Below are positions 17,581-26,077 of a stretch of 64,000 bases of DNA, in pieces. The stretch's first letter is position 1; each line of letters opens with the position of its first letter. The notes under the pieces were generated by a model. It had not been told where the DNA came from. It searched no databases and worked only from the letters and a program-made list of their open reading frames with translations. Position numbers and translations under genes: made by a program. The stretch is from Denitromonas halophila (GTDB lineage: Bacteria > Pseudomonadota > Gammaproteobacteria > Burkholderiales > Rhodocyclaceae), in NCBI RefSeq assembly GCF_007625155.1, contig NZ_VMNK01000006.1, positions 186,001 to 250,000 on the forward strand. The letters are read 5' to 3'.

Positions 17581-18122
17581 GCGAACACCTCGGCGTCCTT
17601 GAGCAACACCCCGGCCTTGTCCTTGCCCGAGAGCAGCGGCTCACCGGTCAGCGGCCAGTCGATGCCGATGGCAGGGTCGTTCCACAACACGCTGCGCTCA
17701 TGTTCGGGCGCGTAGTAGTCGGTGGTTTTGTAGAGGAAGTCGGCGCTGTCCGACAGCACCAGAAAGCCGTGCGCAAAACCCGGTGGCACCCACAGCTGGC
17801 GGTTGTTGTCCTCGCTCAGCTCGACGCCCACCCAGCGGCCGAAGTTGGGCGAGCTGCGGCGCACATCCACGGCCACATCAAACACCGCGCCGCGCACCAC
17901 ACGCACCAGCTTTCCCTGCGCCTGCTTGATTTGATAGTGCAGGCCGCGCAACACGCCCTGCGCGCTGCGCGAGTGGTTGTCCTGCACAAAGGGCAGTTCC
18001 ACGCCGGTGGCCTCGGCAAAGGCTTTGGCGTTAAAGCTTTCGAGAAAGAATCCGCGCGCATCGCCGAACACTTTGGGCTCGATGATCATCACTTCGGGCA
18101 AATCGGTGGCGGTCACTTGCAT
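17577..18122 (-). CDS. rfbC: dTDP-4-dehydrorhamnose 3,5-epimerase
   Basis: A 181-residue cupin that epimerises C3 and C5 of dTDP-4-keto-6-deoxyglucose. Family marks are RGFFLESFN, the catalytic-His region VLRGLHYQ, VFDVAVDVRRSSPNFG and WVPPGFAHGFLVLSD. ATG 18120-18122 shares one base with the rfbA stop (TGATG), which fixes the start. A longer in-frame reading upstream is a shadow of rfbA. Confidence 0.95.
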   Translation of the reverse strand: MQVTATDLPEVMIIEPKVFGDARGFFLESFNAKAFAEATGVELPFVQDNHSRSAQGVLRGLHYQIKQAQGKLVRVVRGAVFDVAVDVRRSSPNFGRWVGVELSEDNNRQLWVPPGFAHGFLVLSDSADFLYKTTDYYAPEHERSVLWNDPAIGIDWPLTGEPLLSGKDKAGVLLKDAEVFA

Positions 18123-19015
18123 CAGAACACCCGGTCTTCGAGCAGTCGCTTGAGGTACTGACCGTAGCCGTTCTTGGATAGCGGCGTGGCCAGTTCGGCG
18201 AGCTGTTCGCCGGTGATCCAGCCTTTGCGCCAGGCGATTTCTTCCGGACAACCCACCTTGAGGCCTTGCCGTTTTTCCAGCGTCTGGATGAACATGCCGG
18301 CTTCGAGCAGGCTCTCGTGGGTGCCGGTGTCCAGCCAGGCGTGGCCACGGCCCATCACCTGCACGTCGAGTGCGCCCCAGTCGAGGTATTGGCGGTTCAC
18401 ATCGGTAATTTCCAGCTCGCCACGCGGGCTGGGCTTGAGATTGCGGGCTACGTCGACCACGCGTTCGTCGTAGAAGTACAGACCGGTGACGGCGTAGCGG
18501 CTCTTGGGCTTGGCGGGCTTTTCTTCCAGGCTCACCGCGCGACCTTCGGCGTCGAACTCGACCACGCCGTAGCGCTCCGGGTCGAGCACCGGGTAGGCAA
18601 ACACGCTGGCGCCGGCGGCGTTGGTGCTGGCCGAGGCCAGGCCCTTGGCAAAATCGTGGCCGTAGAACAGGTTGTCGCCCAGCACCAGCGCGCTCGGCCC
18701 GCCGTCGATAAAGTCCGCGCCAATGATGAATGCCTGCGCCAGCCCGTCGGGGCTTGCCTGCACGGCGTATTGCAGGTTGAGGCCCCAGCGCGCGCCGTCG
18801 CCCAGCAACTGCTCGAAGCGCGGCGTGTCCTGCGGGGTGGAGATGATCAGGATGTCGCGAATGCCCGCCAGCATCAGCGTGCTCAGCGGATAGTAGATCA
18901 TCGGCTTGTCGTACACCGGCAGCAGCTGCTTGGAGACGGCCAGCGTGGCCGGGTGCAGCCGGGTGCCCGAGCCACCGGCCAGGATGATGCCCTTGCGGGC
19001 GCGGGTATTGCTCAT
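18122..19015 (-). CDS. rfbA: Glucose-1-phosphate thymidylyltransferase
   Basis: A 297-residue nucleotidyltransferase that makes dTDP-glucose from dTTP and glucose-1-phosphate, the first step to dTDP-rhamnose. The signature [11 protein letters not shown] is near residues 14-24, followed by [29 protein letters not shown] contains the metal-binding Asp. The protein is full length. Unlike rfbC and rfbD, it is separated from rfbB by a 111-bp gap that carries palindromes. Confidence 0.96.
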   Translation of the reverse strand: MSNTRARKGIILAGGSGTRLHPATLAVSKQLLPVYDKPMIYYPLSTLMLAGIRDILIISTPQDTPRFEQLLGDGARWGLNLQYAVQASPDGLAQAFIIGADFIDGGPSALVLGDNLFYGHDFAKGLASASTNAAGASVFAYPVLDPERYGVVEFDAEGRAVSLEEKPAKPKSRYAVTGLYFYDERVVDVARNLKPSPRGELEITDVNRQYLDWGALDVQVMGRGHAWLDTGTHESLLEAGMFIQTLEKRQGLKVGCPEEIAWRKGWITGEQLAELATPLSKNGYGQYLKRLLEDRVF

Positions 19016-19057
19016 GTCGAGCTCCTGCGATTGGATGTATCTTTGCGGCGTTGCTGA

Positions 19058-19119
19058 CCGGATGCATCCGGCCCTGCGGTGAATCGGTCGTGGGGTCGTA
19101 GTGCCGGATTCATCCGGCC
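19058..19119. repeat. Two CCGGAT-type palindromes between rfbB and rfbA
   Basis: 19058-19071 is a perfect 14-bp palindrome CCGGATGCATCCGG. 19098-19119 is GTAG followed by CCGGAT-TC-ATCCGG. The second matches the copy at 34025-34046. They lie in the only untranslated gap of the rfb cluster and might act as a transcript stabiliser or attenuator. Confidence 0.65.
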
Positions 19120-19126
19120 AACGCCC

Positions 19127-20194
19127 TCAACGCACCGCGTAATTGGTTGCCACCCACTCCCGGTAGGTGCCACTTTGCACGTTGGCGATCCAGGTGGGGT
19201 TGTCGAGATACCACTGCACCGTCTTGCGAATGCCGGTCTCAAAGCTTTCGGCCGGCCGCCAGCCCAGTTCGCGTTCGATCTTGCGCGCATCAATCGCGTA
19301 GCGCCGGTCATGGCCGGGGCGGTCGGTCACATAGGTGAGCAAGCGCTCATACGGGCCGGCCTCGGACGGGCGCAGCTCATCGAGAATGGCGCAGATGGTC
19401 TTGACGATGGTGATGTTGGGCATCTCGTTCCAGCCGCCCACGTTGTAAGTCTCGCCCAGCCGGCCGTCGGCCAGCACGGTGCGGATCGCACTGCAGTGGT
19501 CGGTCACATACAGCCAGTCGCGCACGTTCATGCCGTCGCCGTAGATCGGCAGTGCCTTGCCGGCCAGCGCATTGACGATCATCAGCGGGATCAGCTTCTC
19601 GGGGAATTGATACGGCCCGTAGTTGTTCGAGCAGTTGGTGGTCACCACCGGCAGGCCGTAGGTGTGATGCCAGGCGCGCACCAGGTGGTCGCTGGCCGCC
19701 TTGCTCGCCGAGTAGGGGCTGTTGGGCTCGTAGCCGTGGGTTTCCGTAAAGGCCGGCGCGTCGGGCGCCAGCGAACCGTAGACCTCGTCGGTGCTCACAT
19801 GCAAAAAGCGGAAGCCCGCCTTGGCCGGCTCGGCCATGTCGCTCCAGTAGGCACGGGCCGCTTCGAGCAGGGTGAAGGTGCCCTCCACATTGGTGCGCAT
19901 GAACTCGCCCGGGCCATGGATGGAGCGGTCTACATGGCTCTCGGCCGCAAAATGCACGATCGCCCGCGGGCGGTGCTCGTGCAGCAGGGCGTCGACCAGC
20001 GCGCGGTCACAGATGTCGCCCTGCACAAACACATGGCGCGCGTCGCCCTGCAGCGACTTGAGGGTTTCGAGGTTGCCCGCGTAGGTGAGCTTGTCGAGGT
20101 TCACCACCGGCTCGCCGCTATTTGCCAGCCAGTCGAGCACAAAATTTGCACCGATAAAACCGGCGCCGCCTGTTACGAGAATCACGCGTTTCAC
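19127..20194 (-). CDS. rfbB: dTDP-glucose 4,6-dehydratase
   Basis: A 355-residue NAD-dependent extended short-chain dehydrogenase that makes dTDP-4-keto-6-deoxyglucose. The N-terminus reads [19 protein letters not shown], starting with GTG at 20192-20194; an upstream in-frame TTG would add ten unlikely residues. STDEVYG and the catalytic YSASKAASD are present. It is the first gene of the rhamnose cluster, with a 111-bp gap to rfbA. Confidence 0.94.
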   Translation of the reverse strand: MKRVILVTGGAGFIGANFVLDWLANSGEPVVNLDKLTYAGNLETLKSLQGDARHVFVQGDICDRALVDALLHEHRPRAIVHFAAESHVDRSIHGPGEFMRTNVEGTFTLLEAARAYWSDMAEPAKAGFRFLHVSTDEVYGSLAPDAPAFTETHGYEPNSPYSASKAASDHLVRAWHHTYGLPVVTTNCSNNYGPYQFPEKLIPLMIVNALAGKALPIYGDGMNVRDWLYVTDHCSAIRTVLADGRLGETYNVGGWNEMPNITIVKTICAILDELRPSEAGPYERLLTYVTDRPGHDRRYAIDARKIERELGWRPAESFETGIRKTVQWYLDNPTWIANVQSGTYREWVATNYAVR

Positions 20195-20278
20195 TCCCCT
20201 GCCTGCACCGCCATGTGGGCGCAACTAAATTTCAAATTTGGCCGTAGTTTACCGGACCACGGCGTCATGCCGGTGATC

Positions 20279-20383
20279 GTAGGGTGGTCAGCTTTGCTGC
20301 CCGCCAACAACCGTCCGAAGCACCCTCAACCGCCTGCCGGCGCTTCAACCGCCGATGGTGGGCAGCAAAGCTGACCACCCTAC
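20279..20383. repeat. Inverted pair of GTAG-headed GGTGG/CCACC palindromes
   Basis: The plus copy 20279-20305 and minus copy 20357-20383 share almost the whole unit (GTAGGGTGGTCAGC on the outer side). They face each other across 51 bp in the rfbB/antitoxin intergenic region, a typical paired-REP layout. Confidence 0.75.
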
Positions 20384-20399
20384 AAACCCCTTGTCGCGA
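20324..20399 (+). repeat. Left direct repeat flanking the toxin-antitoxin genes
   Basis: About 76 bp starting CCTCAACCG and ending near GTCGCGA, matching 21059-21139 with roughly ten differences by eye. The two copies bracket exactly the parD/parE-type pair. Each copy contains one GGTGG-type palindrome. Confidence 0.7.
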
Positions 20400-20429
20400 G
20401 CCCGTTGTCCAAACGCCCAAAGCTGCGTA

Positions 20430-20440
20430 AGGTAATACCT
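20430..20440. promoter_or_regulatory. Candidate operator of the toxin-antitoxin pair
   Basis: An 11-bp palindrome (AGGTA-A-TACCT) 27 bases upstream of the antitoxin start. Ribbon-helix-helix antitoxins usually bind short palindromes at this place to repress their own operon. It also contains a -10-like TAATAC. Confidence 0.35.
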
Positions 20441-20467
20441 GACACTACCCGCCCACAGGAGGCGACC

Positions 20468-20758
20468 ATGCCCAGCGCTTCAACTCGCCCCGTCGCGATC
20501 AAGATCGACGACGCAACCCGAGACCGCGTCAAACGTCTGGCCGAGGCCCGACACCGCACGCCGCACTGGCTGATGCGCCAAGCCATCGAGGAATATGTCG
20601 ATCGCGAGGAAAAACGCGAGGCGTTCCGGCAAGACACGCTCAAGGCCTGGAACGAATACCAGGAAACGGGCCTCCATGGCACCGCCGACGAGGTTGAAGC
20701 CTGGCTTGCCAGCTGGGGCACCGACGACGAAAGCCCGGCCCCCGAATGGCACAAATAA
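20468..20758 (+). CDS. Ribbon-helix-helix antitoxin (ParD/CopG type)
   Basis: A 96-residue protein. The N-terminal half (RPVAIKIDDATRDRVKRLAE and following) fits a ribbon-helix-helix DNA-binding domain. The acidic C-terminal half (NEYQETGLHGTADEVEAWLA) would wrap the toxin. A perfect AGGAGG at 20457-20462, 5 bases before the ATG, selects this start over an upstream in-frame one. It overlaps the toxin gene by 13 bases. The module sits between direct repeats, suggesting recent acquisition. Confidence 0.85.
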   Translation: MPSASTRPVAIKIDDATRDRVKRLAEARHRTPHWLMRQAIEEYVDREEKREAFRQDTLKAWNEYQETGLHGTADEVEAWLASWGTDDESPAPEWHK

Positions 20759-21036
20759 GGTACGCATCGGCCGCCCTCCGCGACCTGCAACGCCTGCGCG
20801 AATTTCTGCGCCCCAAAAACCCACTCGCCGCACAAAGAGCCGCGCAAGCCATTCTGGATGCGATGCGCGTGCTGGCTCGCCAACCGCACATCGGCCGCCC
20901 GGTTGACGACCTGCCCGAAGCCTACCGAGAATGGCTCATCGACTTCGGCGACAGCGGCTACGTCGCGCGGTATCGGTTCGATGGCGACACCGTCGTCATC
21001 CTGGCCTTGCGACATCAAAAAGAAGTTGGCTACTGA
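20746..21036 (+). CDS. ParE/RelE-superfamily toxin
   Basis: A 96-residue toxin. The pattern of ParE-like proteins is clear: RYASAALRDLQRLREFLRP at the start, RAAQAILDAMRVLARQPHIGRPVDD in the middle, and a C-terminal strand set with YVARYRFDGDTVVILALRHQKE. ParE proteins act on DNA gyrase and RelE proteins cut mRNA on the ribosome. The helix pattern and RHH partner favour ParE-like, but the target is not settled by sequence. Its start lies inside the antitoxin gene, the usual arrangement. Confidence 0.86.
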   Translation: MAQIRYASAALRDLQRLREFLRPKNPLAAQRAAQAILDAMRVLARQPHIGRPVDDLPEAYREWLIDFGDSGYVARYRFDGDTVVILALRHQKEVGY

Positions 21037-21058
21037 GCCCATAAACCACGCCTCCTGT

Positions 21059-21139
21059 CCTCAACCGTCTGCCGGCGCATCGAACCACCGATGGTGGGCT
21101 GCGGAGCTGACCACCCTACAAAACCGCTTCGTCGCGTGA
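21059..21139 (+). repeat. Right direct repeat flanking the toxin-antitoxin genes
   Basis: Matches 20324-20399, starting 22 bases after the toxin stop. It includes the minus-oriented GTAG-headed palindrome at 21093-21119 (GGTGG...CCACC). Confidence 0.7.
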
Positions 21140-21152
21140 CGGACCGTCGTCG

Positions 21153-21174
21153 GGTGGGCGGCTTGCCGCCCACC
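21153..21174. repeat. Perfect 22-bp palindrome
   Basis: GGTGGGCGGC-TT-GCCGCCCACC, two 10-base arms around TT. It lies 30 bases before the 3' end of the facing beta-CASP gene and could act as a transcription barrier. It is related to the copy at 42021-42046. Confidence 0.7.
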
Positions 21175-21203
21175 AAACACCGCATCAGAACCGGCAACAC
21201 CCA

Positions 21204-22613
21204 TCACCCATTCAACACCGCTACCGCCCCGCCCGTCTCACACGCCAGGCGCTCGGCCAGGGTGCGACGGGCGTCGTCATCCCCATGAATCAAACGCACC
21301 TCGGTCGGCAGATGCCGCATGCGGGTCACAAAACGCACCAGACCATCCTGGTCCGCGTGCGCCGAATAGCCCGACAGCGTATGCACCGCGGCGCGAATCT
21401 CGATGCGTTCGCCGTCCAGATCCACATAACCGCCGCGCGGCCCGTAGGTCTGGATCGCCGCGCCGGCCGTGCCGCGCGCCTGGTAACCCACAAACACCAC
21501 ATCGTGCCGCCCATCGTGCAGCATCGCCTTGAGGTAATTGACCACCCGGCCGCCCGCGCACATGCCGCTGGCCGCAATCACGATCGCCGGCTCGCCGCTG
21601 CGCGCCAAGCGCCGCACATTGGCCTCGTGCGCCTTGTGATCATCAATGGCCACCAGCTGCTCAAACGACAGCGGACGCCGCCCCGCCTTGACCCGGCGCT
21701 GCGCCTCGGCATCCCAAAACGGCTGCAGCTCGCGATACAGCTGCGTAAACCGCCCCGCCAGCGGCGAATCCAGATAAATGCGCAGCTTGGCCCAGCGATC
21801 CGCATAGCGCCCCGGCCGCAGCCGCTGGCGATGCAGAATGTCTTCAAATTCGTAAAGGAGTTCTTGCGTGCGCCCGATGCTGAAGGCCGGCACGATGACC
21901 GTGCCGCCATTGCCCAGCGCCCGCTCCACCACCGCCTGCAGCCGCTTGCGACGGCTCGCCCGGTTCTCGTGGTTGCGGTCGCCGTAGGTACTCTCAAGCA
22001 CCACCACATCCGCCCGGTATGGCGACTTGGGCGCCGGCAGCAGCGGCGCATACGGCGCGCCCAAGTCGCCCGAAAACACCACCCGACGCACCGGCTCGCC
22101 CGGCCGGGTCAGCTCGCACTCCACATAGGCCGAGCCCAGAATATGCCCCGCCCGCTGCAACCGGATGCGGCACCGCCCCTGCGGCCCGCTCGCCACCGTC
22201 TGCCAGGTGCGCCACGGCAAGGGCCGAATGCGCGACTCCACCAACTGCAGGTAACGCTCCACCACCCGCCGGTCACGGCTCACCGACAACGCAAACGCAT
22301 CGGCCAGCACCACCGGCAACAGCTTGGCCGACGGCTCGCTGCAATAGATGGGCCCCTTGAACCCCGCCGCCAGCAACCACGGAATACGCCCCACATGGTC
22401 GATATGCACATGCGTGGCCACCAGCGCCTGCACCCCGGCCAGATCAAACCCGATCTCCAGCGCATCCGCCCCACCCCGCCCGTCCGGCGACGTCTCCGCC
22501 CCCTGAAACAGACCGCAGTCAATCAACATACTGCGCGCATCGTCGATGAACAGCTGATGGCAAGAGCCGGTCACGCCATGGAAGGCGCCGTGGTGGGTGA
22601 TGTTGATGGGCAT
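21204..22613 (-). CDS. Metallo-beta-lactamase fold, beta-CASP family RNA-processing exonuclease/endonuclease-like protein
   Basis: A 469-residue two-domain protein. The zinc motif HVHIDH is near residue 70 in ATHVHIDHVGRIPW. A further His/Asp set follows (RAGHILGSAYVE, FSGDLG). The beta-CASP insert lies at about residues 200-400 with IVPAFSIGRTQELLYEFE and VIAASGMCAGGRVVNYLK. HTLSGYSAHADQ and LIHGDDDAR close the fold. Relatives include CPSF73-like and RNase J-like nucleases; bacterial members of this length are poorly characterised. It is single-gene, oriented away from the toxin-antitoxin pair, with no partner gene seen. Confidence 0.88.
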   Translation of the reverse strand: MPINITHHGAFHGVTGSCHQLFIDDARSMLIDCGLFQGAETSPDGRGGADALEIGFDLAGVQALVATHVHIDHVGRIPWLLAAGFKGPIYCSEPSAKLLPVVLADAFALSVSRDRRVVERYLQLVESRIRPLPWRTWQTVASGPQGRCRIRLQRAGHILGSAYVECELTRPGEPVRRVVFSGDLGAPYAPLLPAPKSPYRADVVVLESTYGDRNHENRASRRKRLQAVVERALGNGGTVIVPAFSIGRTQELLYEFEDILHRQRLRPGRYADRWAKLRIYLDSPLAGRFTQLYRELQPFWDAEAQRRVKAGRRPLSFEQLVAIDDHKAHEANVRRLARSGEPAIVIAASGMCAGGRVVNYLKAMLHDGRHDVVFVGYQARGTAGAAIQTYGPRGGYVDLDGERIEIRAAVHTLSGYSAHADQDGLVRFVTRMRHLPTEVRLIHGDDDARRTLAERLACETGGAVAVLNG

Positions 22614-22716
22614 GTCGTTGGCCTATTTATCGACAAGCCGGCATGGTAACGCACACTGGCTCAACGATCAGCCTTCGTAATGCTGCCGCCCACAGCGTCC
22701 GTATCTCACAAGCCAC

Positions 22717-23910
22717 CTACCCCTCCGACGAACTACACGATCGGCGCCCGGCATCTGCGGCATGCTTCTCCCATTCGAGATCAACGAACGCTTTCAAACT
22801 CACTCTAAAATGCTCTGGGGAGAAACGCTCCGCATTTGCCCGGCAAGCCTCGGGGCGAATGGCATTGTCAGCGCTTTCGAATCGAGCAACTGCGCCCCGA
22901 ATTGCCTCGACCGTCTGCTCGTGAAAGAACAGACCCGTTCGCACCGCTGCGTCGCCTTCTGCGCGTACTGTCTCGAGCGCCCCCCCTTTTCCATAGGCGA
23001 TAACCGGCGTACCGCAGGCCTGCGCCTCGACCGGGGTAATGCCAAAATCCTCTTCAGCCGCAAAAACAAATGCCCGCGCTCGTTGCATGTGGTCGATCAA
23101 CACTTCCGTTGATTGATAGCCCAGCAACTGCACATTTGAAGTTGCCACAGCTTTGGCTTTTTCGAACTCGGGGCCTTCTCCAACAACAATAAGTTGCTTG
23201 TCCGGCATGCCGGCAAACGCTTCTACAATGAGCGGAATCTTCTTGTAGGGCACCATCCGCGAGGCGGTGAAGTAGAAAGACTCCTTCTCGACGCGCATCG
23301 CAAATCTCGCGACATCCACCGGGGGATGAATGACCACTGAGTCTCGGCGATACGCCTTGTAGATACGCCGCGCAATAAAACCAGAATTGGCGACGAAGGC
23401 ATCAACGCCATTTGATGTGCGCAAGTCCCACATGCGGATGTAGTGAAGAATTGCGCGAGCGATTGCCCCCTTAAGCCCCTTCACGAGCCCCGCCTCTGCA
23501 AGATACTGATGCTGCAGATCCCACGCGTAGCGAATCGGTGAATGTACGTAGCTGACGTGCAGCTGATCCGGCCCGGTAATCACGCCCTTTGCCACTGCAT
23601 GGCTACTCGACACCACCAAGTCATACGCTGACAGATCAAGCTGCTCAATCGCCATTGGCATCAAAGGAAGATAGCTTCGATACTTGGTCGTTGCCTTCGG
23701 CAGGCGCTGAATGAATGTTGTAGTCGCTCGCTTGCCTTTGACGCAATGTCGCAAATCGGCGGGTAAATAGTCGATTAACGAGAACAGATCAGCCTCTGGC
23801 CATATTTCGAAAATCTGCTCCAAAACCTTTTCTGCGCCCGCATAAACTGTAAGCCAGTCATGCACCACAGCCACTCGCCGCGGCGTCGCTCTAGCGTTTC
23901 TATCGCTCAT
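22717..23910 (-). CDS. Glycosyltransferase family 4
   Basis: A 397-residue GT-B fold retaining glycosyltransferase. The N-terminal Rossmann domain begins RRVAVVHDWLTVYAGAEKVL, the acceptor side of many mannosyl/rhamnosyl transferases. The C-terminal GT4 domain has FTASRMVPYKK, VVGEGPEFEKAKA and the nucleotide-sugar motif EEDFGITPVEAQACGTPVIA. It is cytoplasmic or membrane-associated and adds one sugar to the lipid-linked repeat unit. Donor and linkage cannot be read from sequence. It is the last gene of the exopolysaccharide run; its start overlaps the previous gene's stop by 4 bases. Confidence 0.88.
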   Translation of the reverse strand: MSDRNARATPRRVAVVHDWLTVYAGAEKVLEQIFEIWPEADLFSLIDYLPADLRHCVKGKRATTTFIQRLPKATTKYRSYLPLMPMAIEQLDLSAYDLVVSSSHAVAKGVITGPDQLHVSYVHSPIRYAWDLQHQYLAEAGLVKGLKGAIARAILHYIRMWDLRTSNGVDAFVANSGFIARRIYKAYRRDSVVIHPPVDVARFAMRVEKESFYFTASRMVPYKKIPLIVEAFAGMPDKQLIVVGEGPEFEKAKAVATSNVQLLGYQSTEVLIDHMQRARAFVFAAEEDFGITPVEAQACGTPVIAYGKGGALETVRAEGDAAVRTGLFFHEQTVEAIRGAVARFESADNAIRPEACRANAERFSPEHFRVSLKAFVDLEWEKHAADAGRRSCSSSEG

Positions 23911-24989
23911 GCCGCCGCCCGCCTGATTACACTAAGCAACTCTAGAGCCGCATCACGCCAAAGCAAAGCGCCGGCCCGCGCCAAGCCCCTCTTGCGTAGA
24001 TCTTCACGCAACAGTGGCTCAGTCATCACCCGTGCTAAAATCGCAGCAAGAGAAGACGGATCATGTGGATCGAAATAAATCGCAGCCTCACCGCAAACCT
24101 CTGGAATCGACGCTGCCCCCGCGGCTAAAACAGGGCAACCGCAAGCCATTGCTTCCGTTGGCGGCAAACCGTACCCTTCATAGATTGACGGAAAAACAAA
24201 ACAAGCCGCATTCTCATACAGCGCTTTAAGCTCTTCATCGGTCACATACCCCACGTATTTCACAGACGACGACAGACCACCTCCAGCCCCCGCAAATACG
24301 CGCGGGTTCTGCCCCCCAGCGACCACCACATCAAAATCAACATCGCCAAGCAACTCCACTGCCCTGACAACGGCGGCAAAATTCTTGTGGGGCGAGAGGC
24401 TGCTTACAGCGAGAACATATGGCCGCGCCCCCAATCCATTGCGCACGAGTACAGTCGCGTCTGCCCCTAAACGGTCCATGTGATCCGTACCTTCCGGCAA
24501 GACAGCAACACCATCGCGAGCCCCATAAATGGATGCCAGCTCAGACTTTGAGAACTGAGAAACCGTACAAATACATTTTGAACGCCGATAAAGCGCTGGG
24601 GTCAATAGCGAATACCATGTACGAAACAGCCGGCCATATGACGCAGGAACTCTCTCGATAGCGACGTCATGAATAACGGTTACTTGCTGACGCACAAAAA
24701 ACGGTGCCGTATTACAAAGATTCACCAAAAAGCTATTTATGCCGAGCATAGCCAGTTCAATCTGCTCCCATGCTTGCCCTTGCAAACGACCAAATTGGCG
24801 CACTGGAATATTGGCAAACTTCTGCACAACACTTCCCCGCGGCACAACCACCTCAAAATGTAGGCCGTCGACGCTAGGATCTCTCGTCTCGACCGCATGA
24901 TCAAGCGCGCGAACAACCTCGATCGCAAAGCGATCTACTCCAGTAGGCCTGCGCGAGAGAAACCGTCCGTTAATCAGAATTTTGCTCAA
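23907..24989 (-). CDS. Glycosyltransferase family 4
   Basis: A 360-residue GT-B enzyme with N-terminal ILINGRFLSRRPTGVDRFA and the C-terminal GT4 pattern VSSLSPHKNF, KYVGYVTDEELKALY and PSIYEGYGLPPTEAMACGCP. The double-Glu-bearing segment (EGYGLPPTEA) is the donor-sugar site of the family. It is coupled by overlap to the next GT4 gene. Base use is more AT-rich than the flanking housekeeping genes, as for its neighbours up to 32 kb. Confidence 0.88.
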   Translation of the reverse strand: MSKILINGRFLSRRPTGVDRFAIEVVRALDHAVETRDPSVDGLHFEVVVPRGSVVQKFANIPVRQFGRLQGQAWEQIELAMLGINSFLVNLCNTAPFFVRQQVTVIHDVAIERVPASYGRLFRTWYSLLTPALYRRSKCICTVSQFSKSELASIYGARDGVAVLPEGTDHMDRLGADATVLVRNGLGARPYVLAVSSLSPHKNFAAVVRAVELLGDVDFDVVVAGGQNPRVFAGAGGGLSSSVKYVGYVTDEELKALYENAACFVFPSIYEGYGLPPTEAMACGCPVLAAGAASIPEVCGEAAIYFDPHDPSSLAAILARVMTEPLLREDLRKRGLARAGALLWRDAALELLSVIRRAAA

Positions 24990-25051
24990 AATCGAGTCCA
25001 GTGCTAGCTAAAAGTTATAACAAACAATCTATAATGCCAAATTAATAACCA

Positions 25052-26071
25052 CTAACGCCGAAACCTACCAACCAGTTCATTGACCTCACCAAAATGCTCT
25101 TTTGGATTCCCTTCAAAATCAAATAGTCCAAAATTGGCTTCGTAGTCTGAGGAGCTTCTGTACCGACTCGGATGATCGTCTACTAGCTGGTACACCCACA
25201 CGCCACGCACCACGGGGCTTTCAGCTAACGCCTCCAGCCCATCTATAAGCTCCGAGCGCATCTCTCGGGAAGCCCCCCCCTTCAGCGGCACCCCAAACTC
25301 TGTCACATAAACACCTTTTTGACGCACCGCATCACCAAGAGGCGAAGTCTCTTCGGAAATATTTTCGAGCCACGATTTTAGCCGGGAAGCTGTCCAGCTC
25401 GGTTTGTTAAAAATATATAAATGCAAACCCAAACCATCGACGATCGATGCACCGCCAAGTGAAATGAAGCGACGCAACCACTCCATTTCTTCAACCCCTC
25501 GAGCAAGTCCAGTTGAAACAATCGTTGCGTCGGCTGCAGCCGATCTAATTGCCGGTATAACGGCCCTCAGCAATTTCACATACTCTGAAGGTGAACCGGC
25601 CCCTCCGCCCTGCGGAACACCCAGCTCACTATTCCACTCATTCCACACCTCAAATACTACCCGATAACCAGAAAACGCTTTTGCAACGAATCGGCAGTAA
25701 TTAGCATACGCGACAATTGCAGCATCGCTTCTTGGGTGCCTCCCGTTGTCATAAAATTTATTACCATAACCGAGAACTACGACCAATCGGCCACCCTTCA
25801 CCGCCAGGGTGCGCGCAAGTGCCTGCAGCTCACCGATCTCTGCTGGATAACGCAACTCACCCCGCACTAGTTCCACGCGTGACCAATAAACCTCATCCCT
25901 AAGCGACACAAATTCAGTCTTGGCGAAGATTCCATTTGTAAGCGGCAACCTCTGCCAGCGCTGCCCTAAATGCGTATTAACGCCAAGCATAACGTCTCTG
26001 GCATCAGATGCCGGAACCTCAGCAGCCGCCAAACTTAACAAACACATCCATATCACGCCAGCCAATTTCAT
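25052..26071 (-). CDS. Exported glycoside hydrolase (GH5/GH39-like clan A fold) of the exopolysaccharide locus
   Basis: A 339-residue protein with a signal peptide (LAGVIWMCLLSLAAAEVPAS). Sequence marks of a clan-A (beta/alpha)8 hydrolase are visible: EVWNEWN with the acid/base Glu145, and YVTEFG with the nucleophile Glu258. A hydrolase inside an export locus usually trims or releases the polymer in the periplasm (PslG in Pseudomonas is the best-known analogue), and that role is inferred here. It sits 6 bases after the polymerase gene. Exact GH family is uncertain. Confidence 0.75.
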   Translation of the reverse strand: MKLAGVIWMCLLSLAAAEVPASDARDVMLGVNTHLGQRWQRLPLTNGIFAKTEFVSLRDEVYWSRVELVRGELRYPAEIGELQALARTLAVKGGRLVVVLGYGNKFYDNGRHPRSDAAIVAYANYCRFVAKAFSGYRVVFEVWNEWNSELGVPQGGGAGSPSEYVKLLRAVIPAIRSAAADATIVSTGLARGVEEMEWLRRFISLGGASIVDGLGLHLYIFNKPSWTASRLKSWLENISEETSPLGDAVRQKGVYVTEFGVPLKGGASREMRSELIDGLEALAESPVVRGVWVYQLVDDHPSRYRSSSDYEANFGLFDFEGNPKEHFGEVNELVGRFRR

Positions 26072-26077
26072 AATTTC

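Noticed and set aside
17577-19067. One long minus-strand frame spanning rfbC and rfbA
   Set aside because: Only its last 181 codons are real (rfbC). The upstream part is rfbA read in another frame; it is not a fusion protein.
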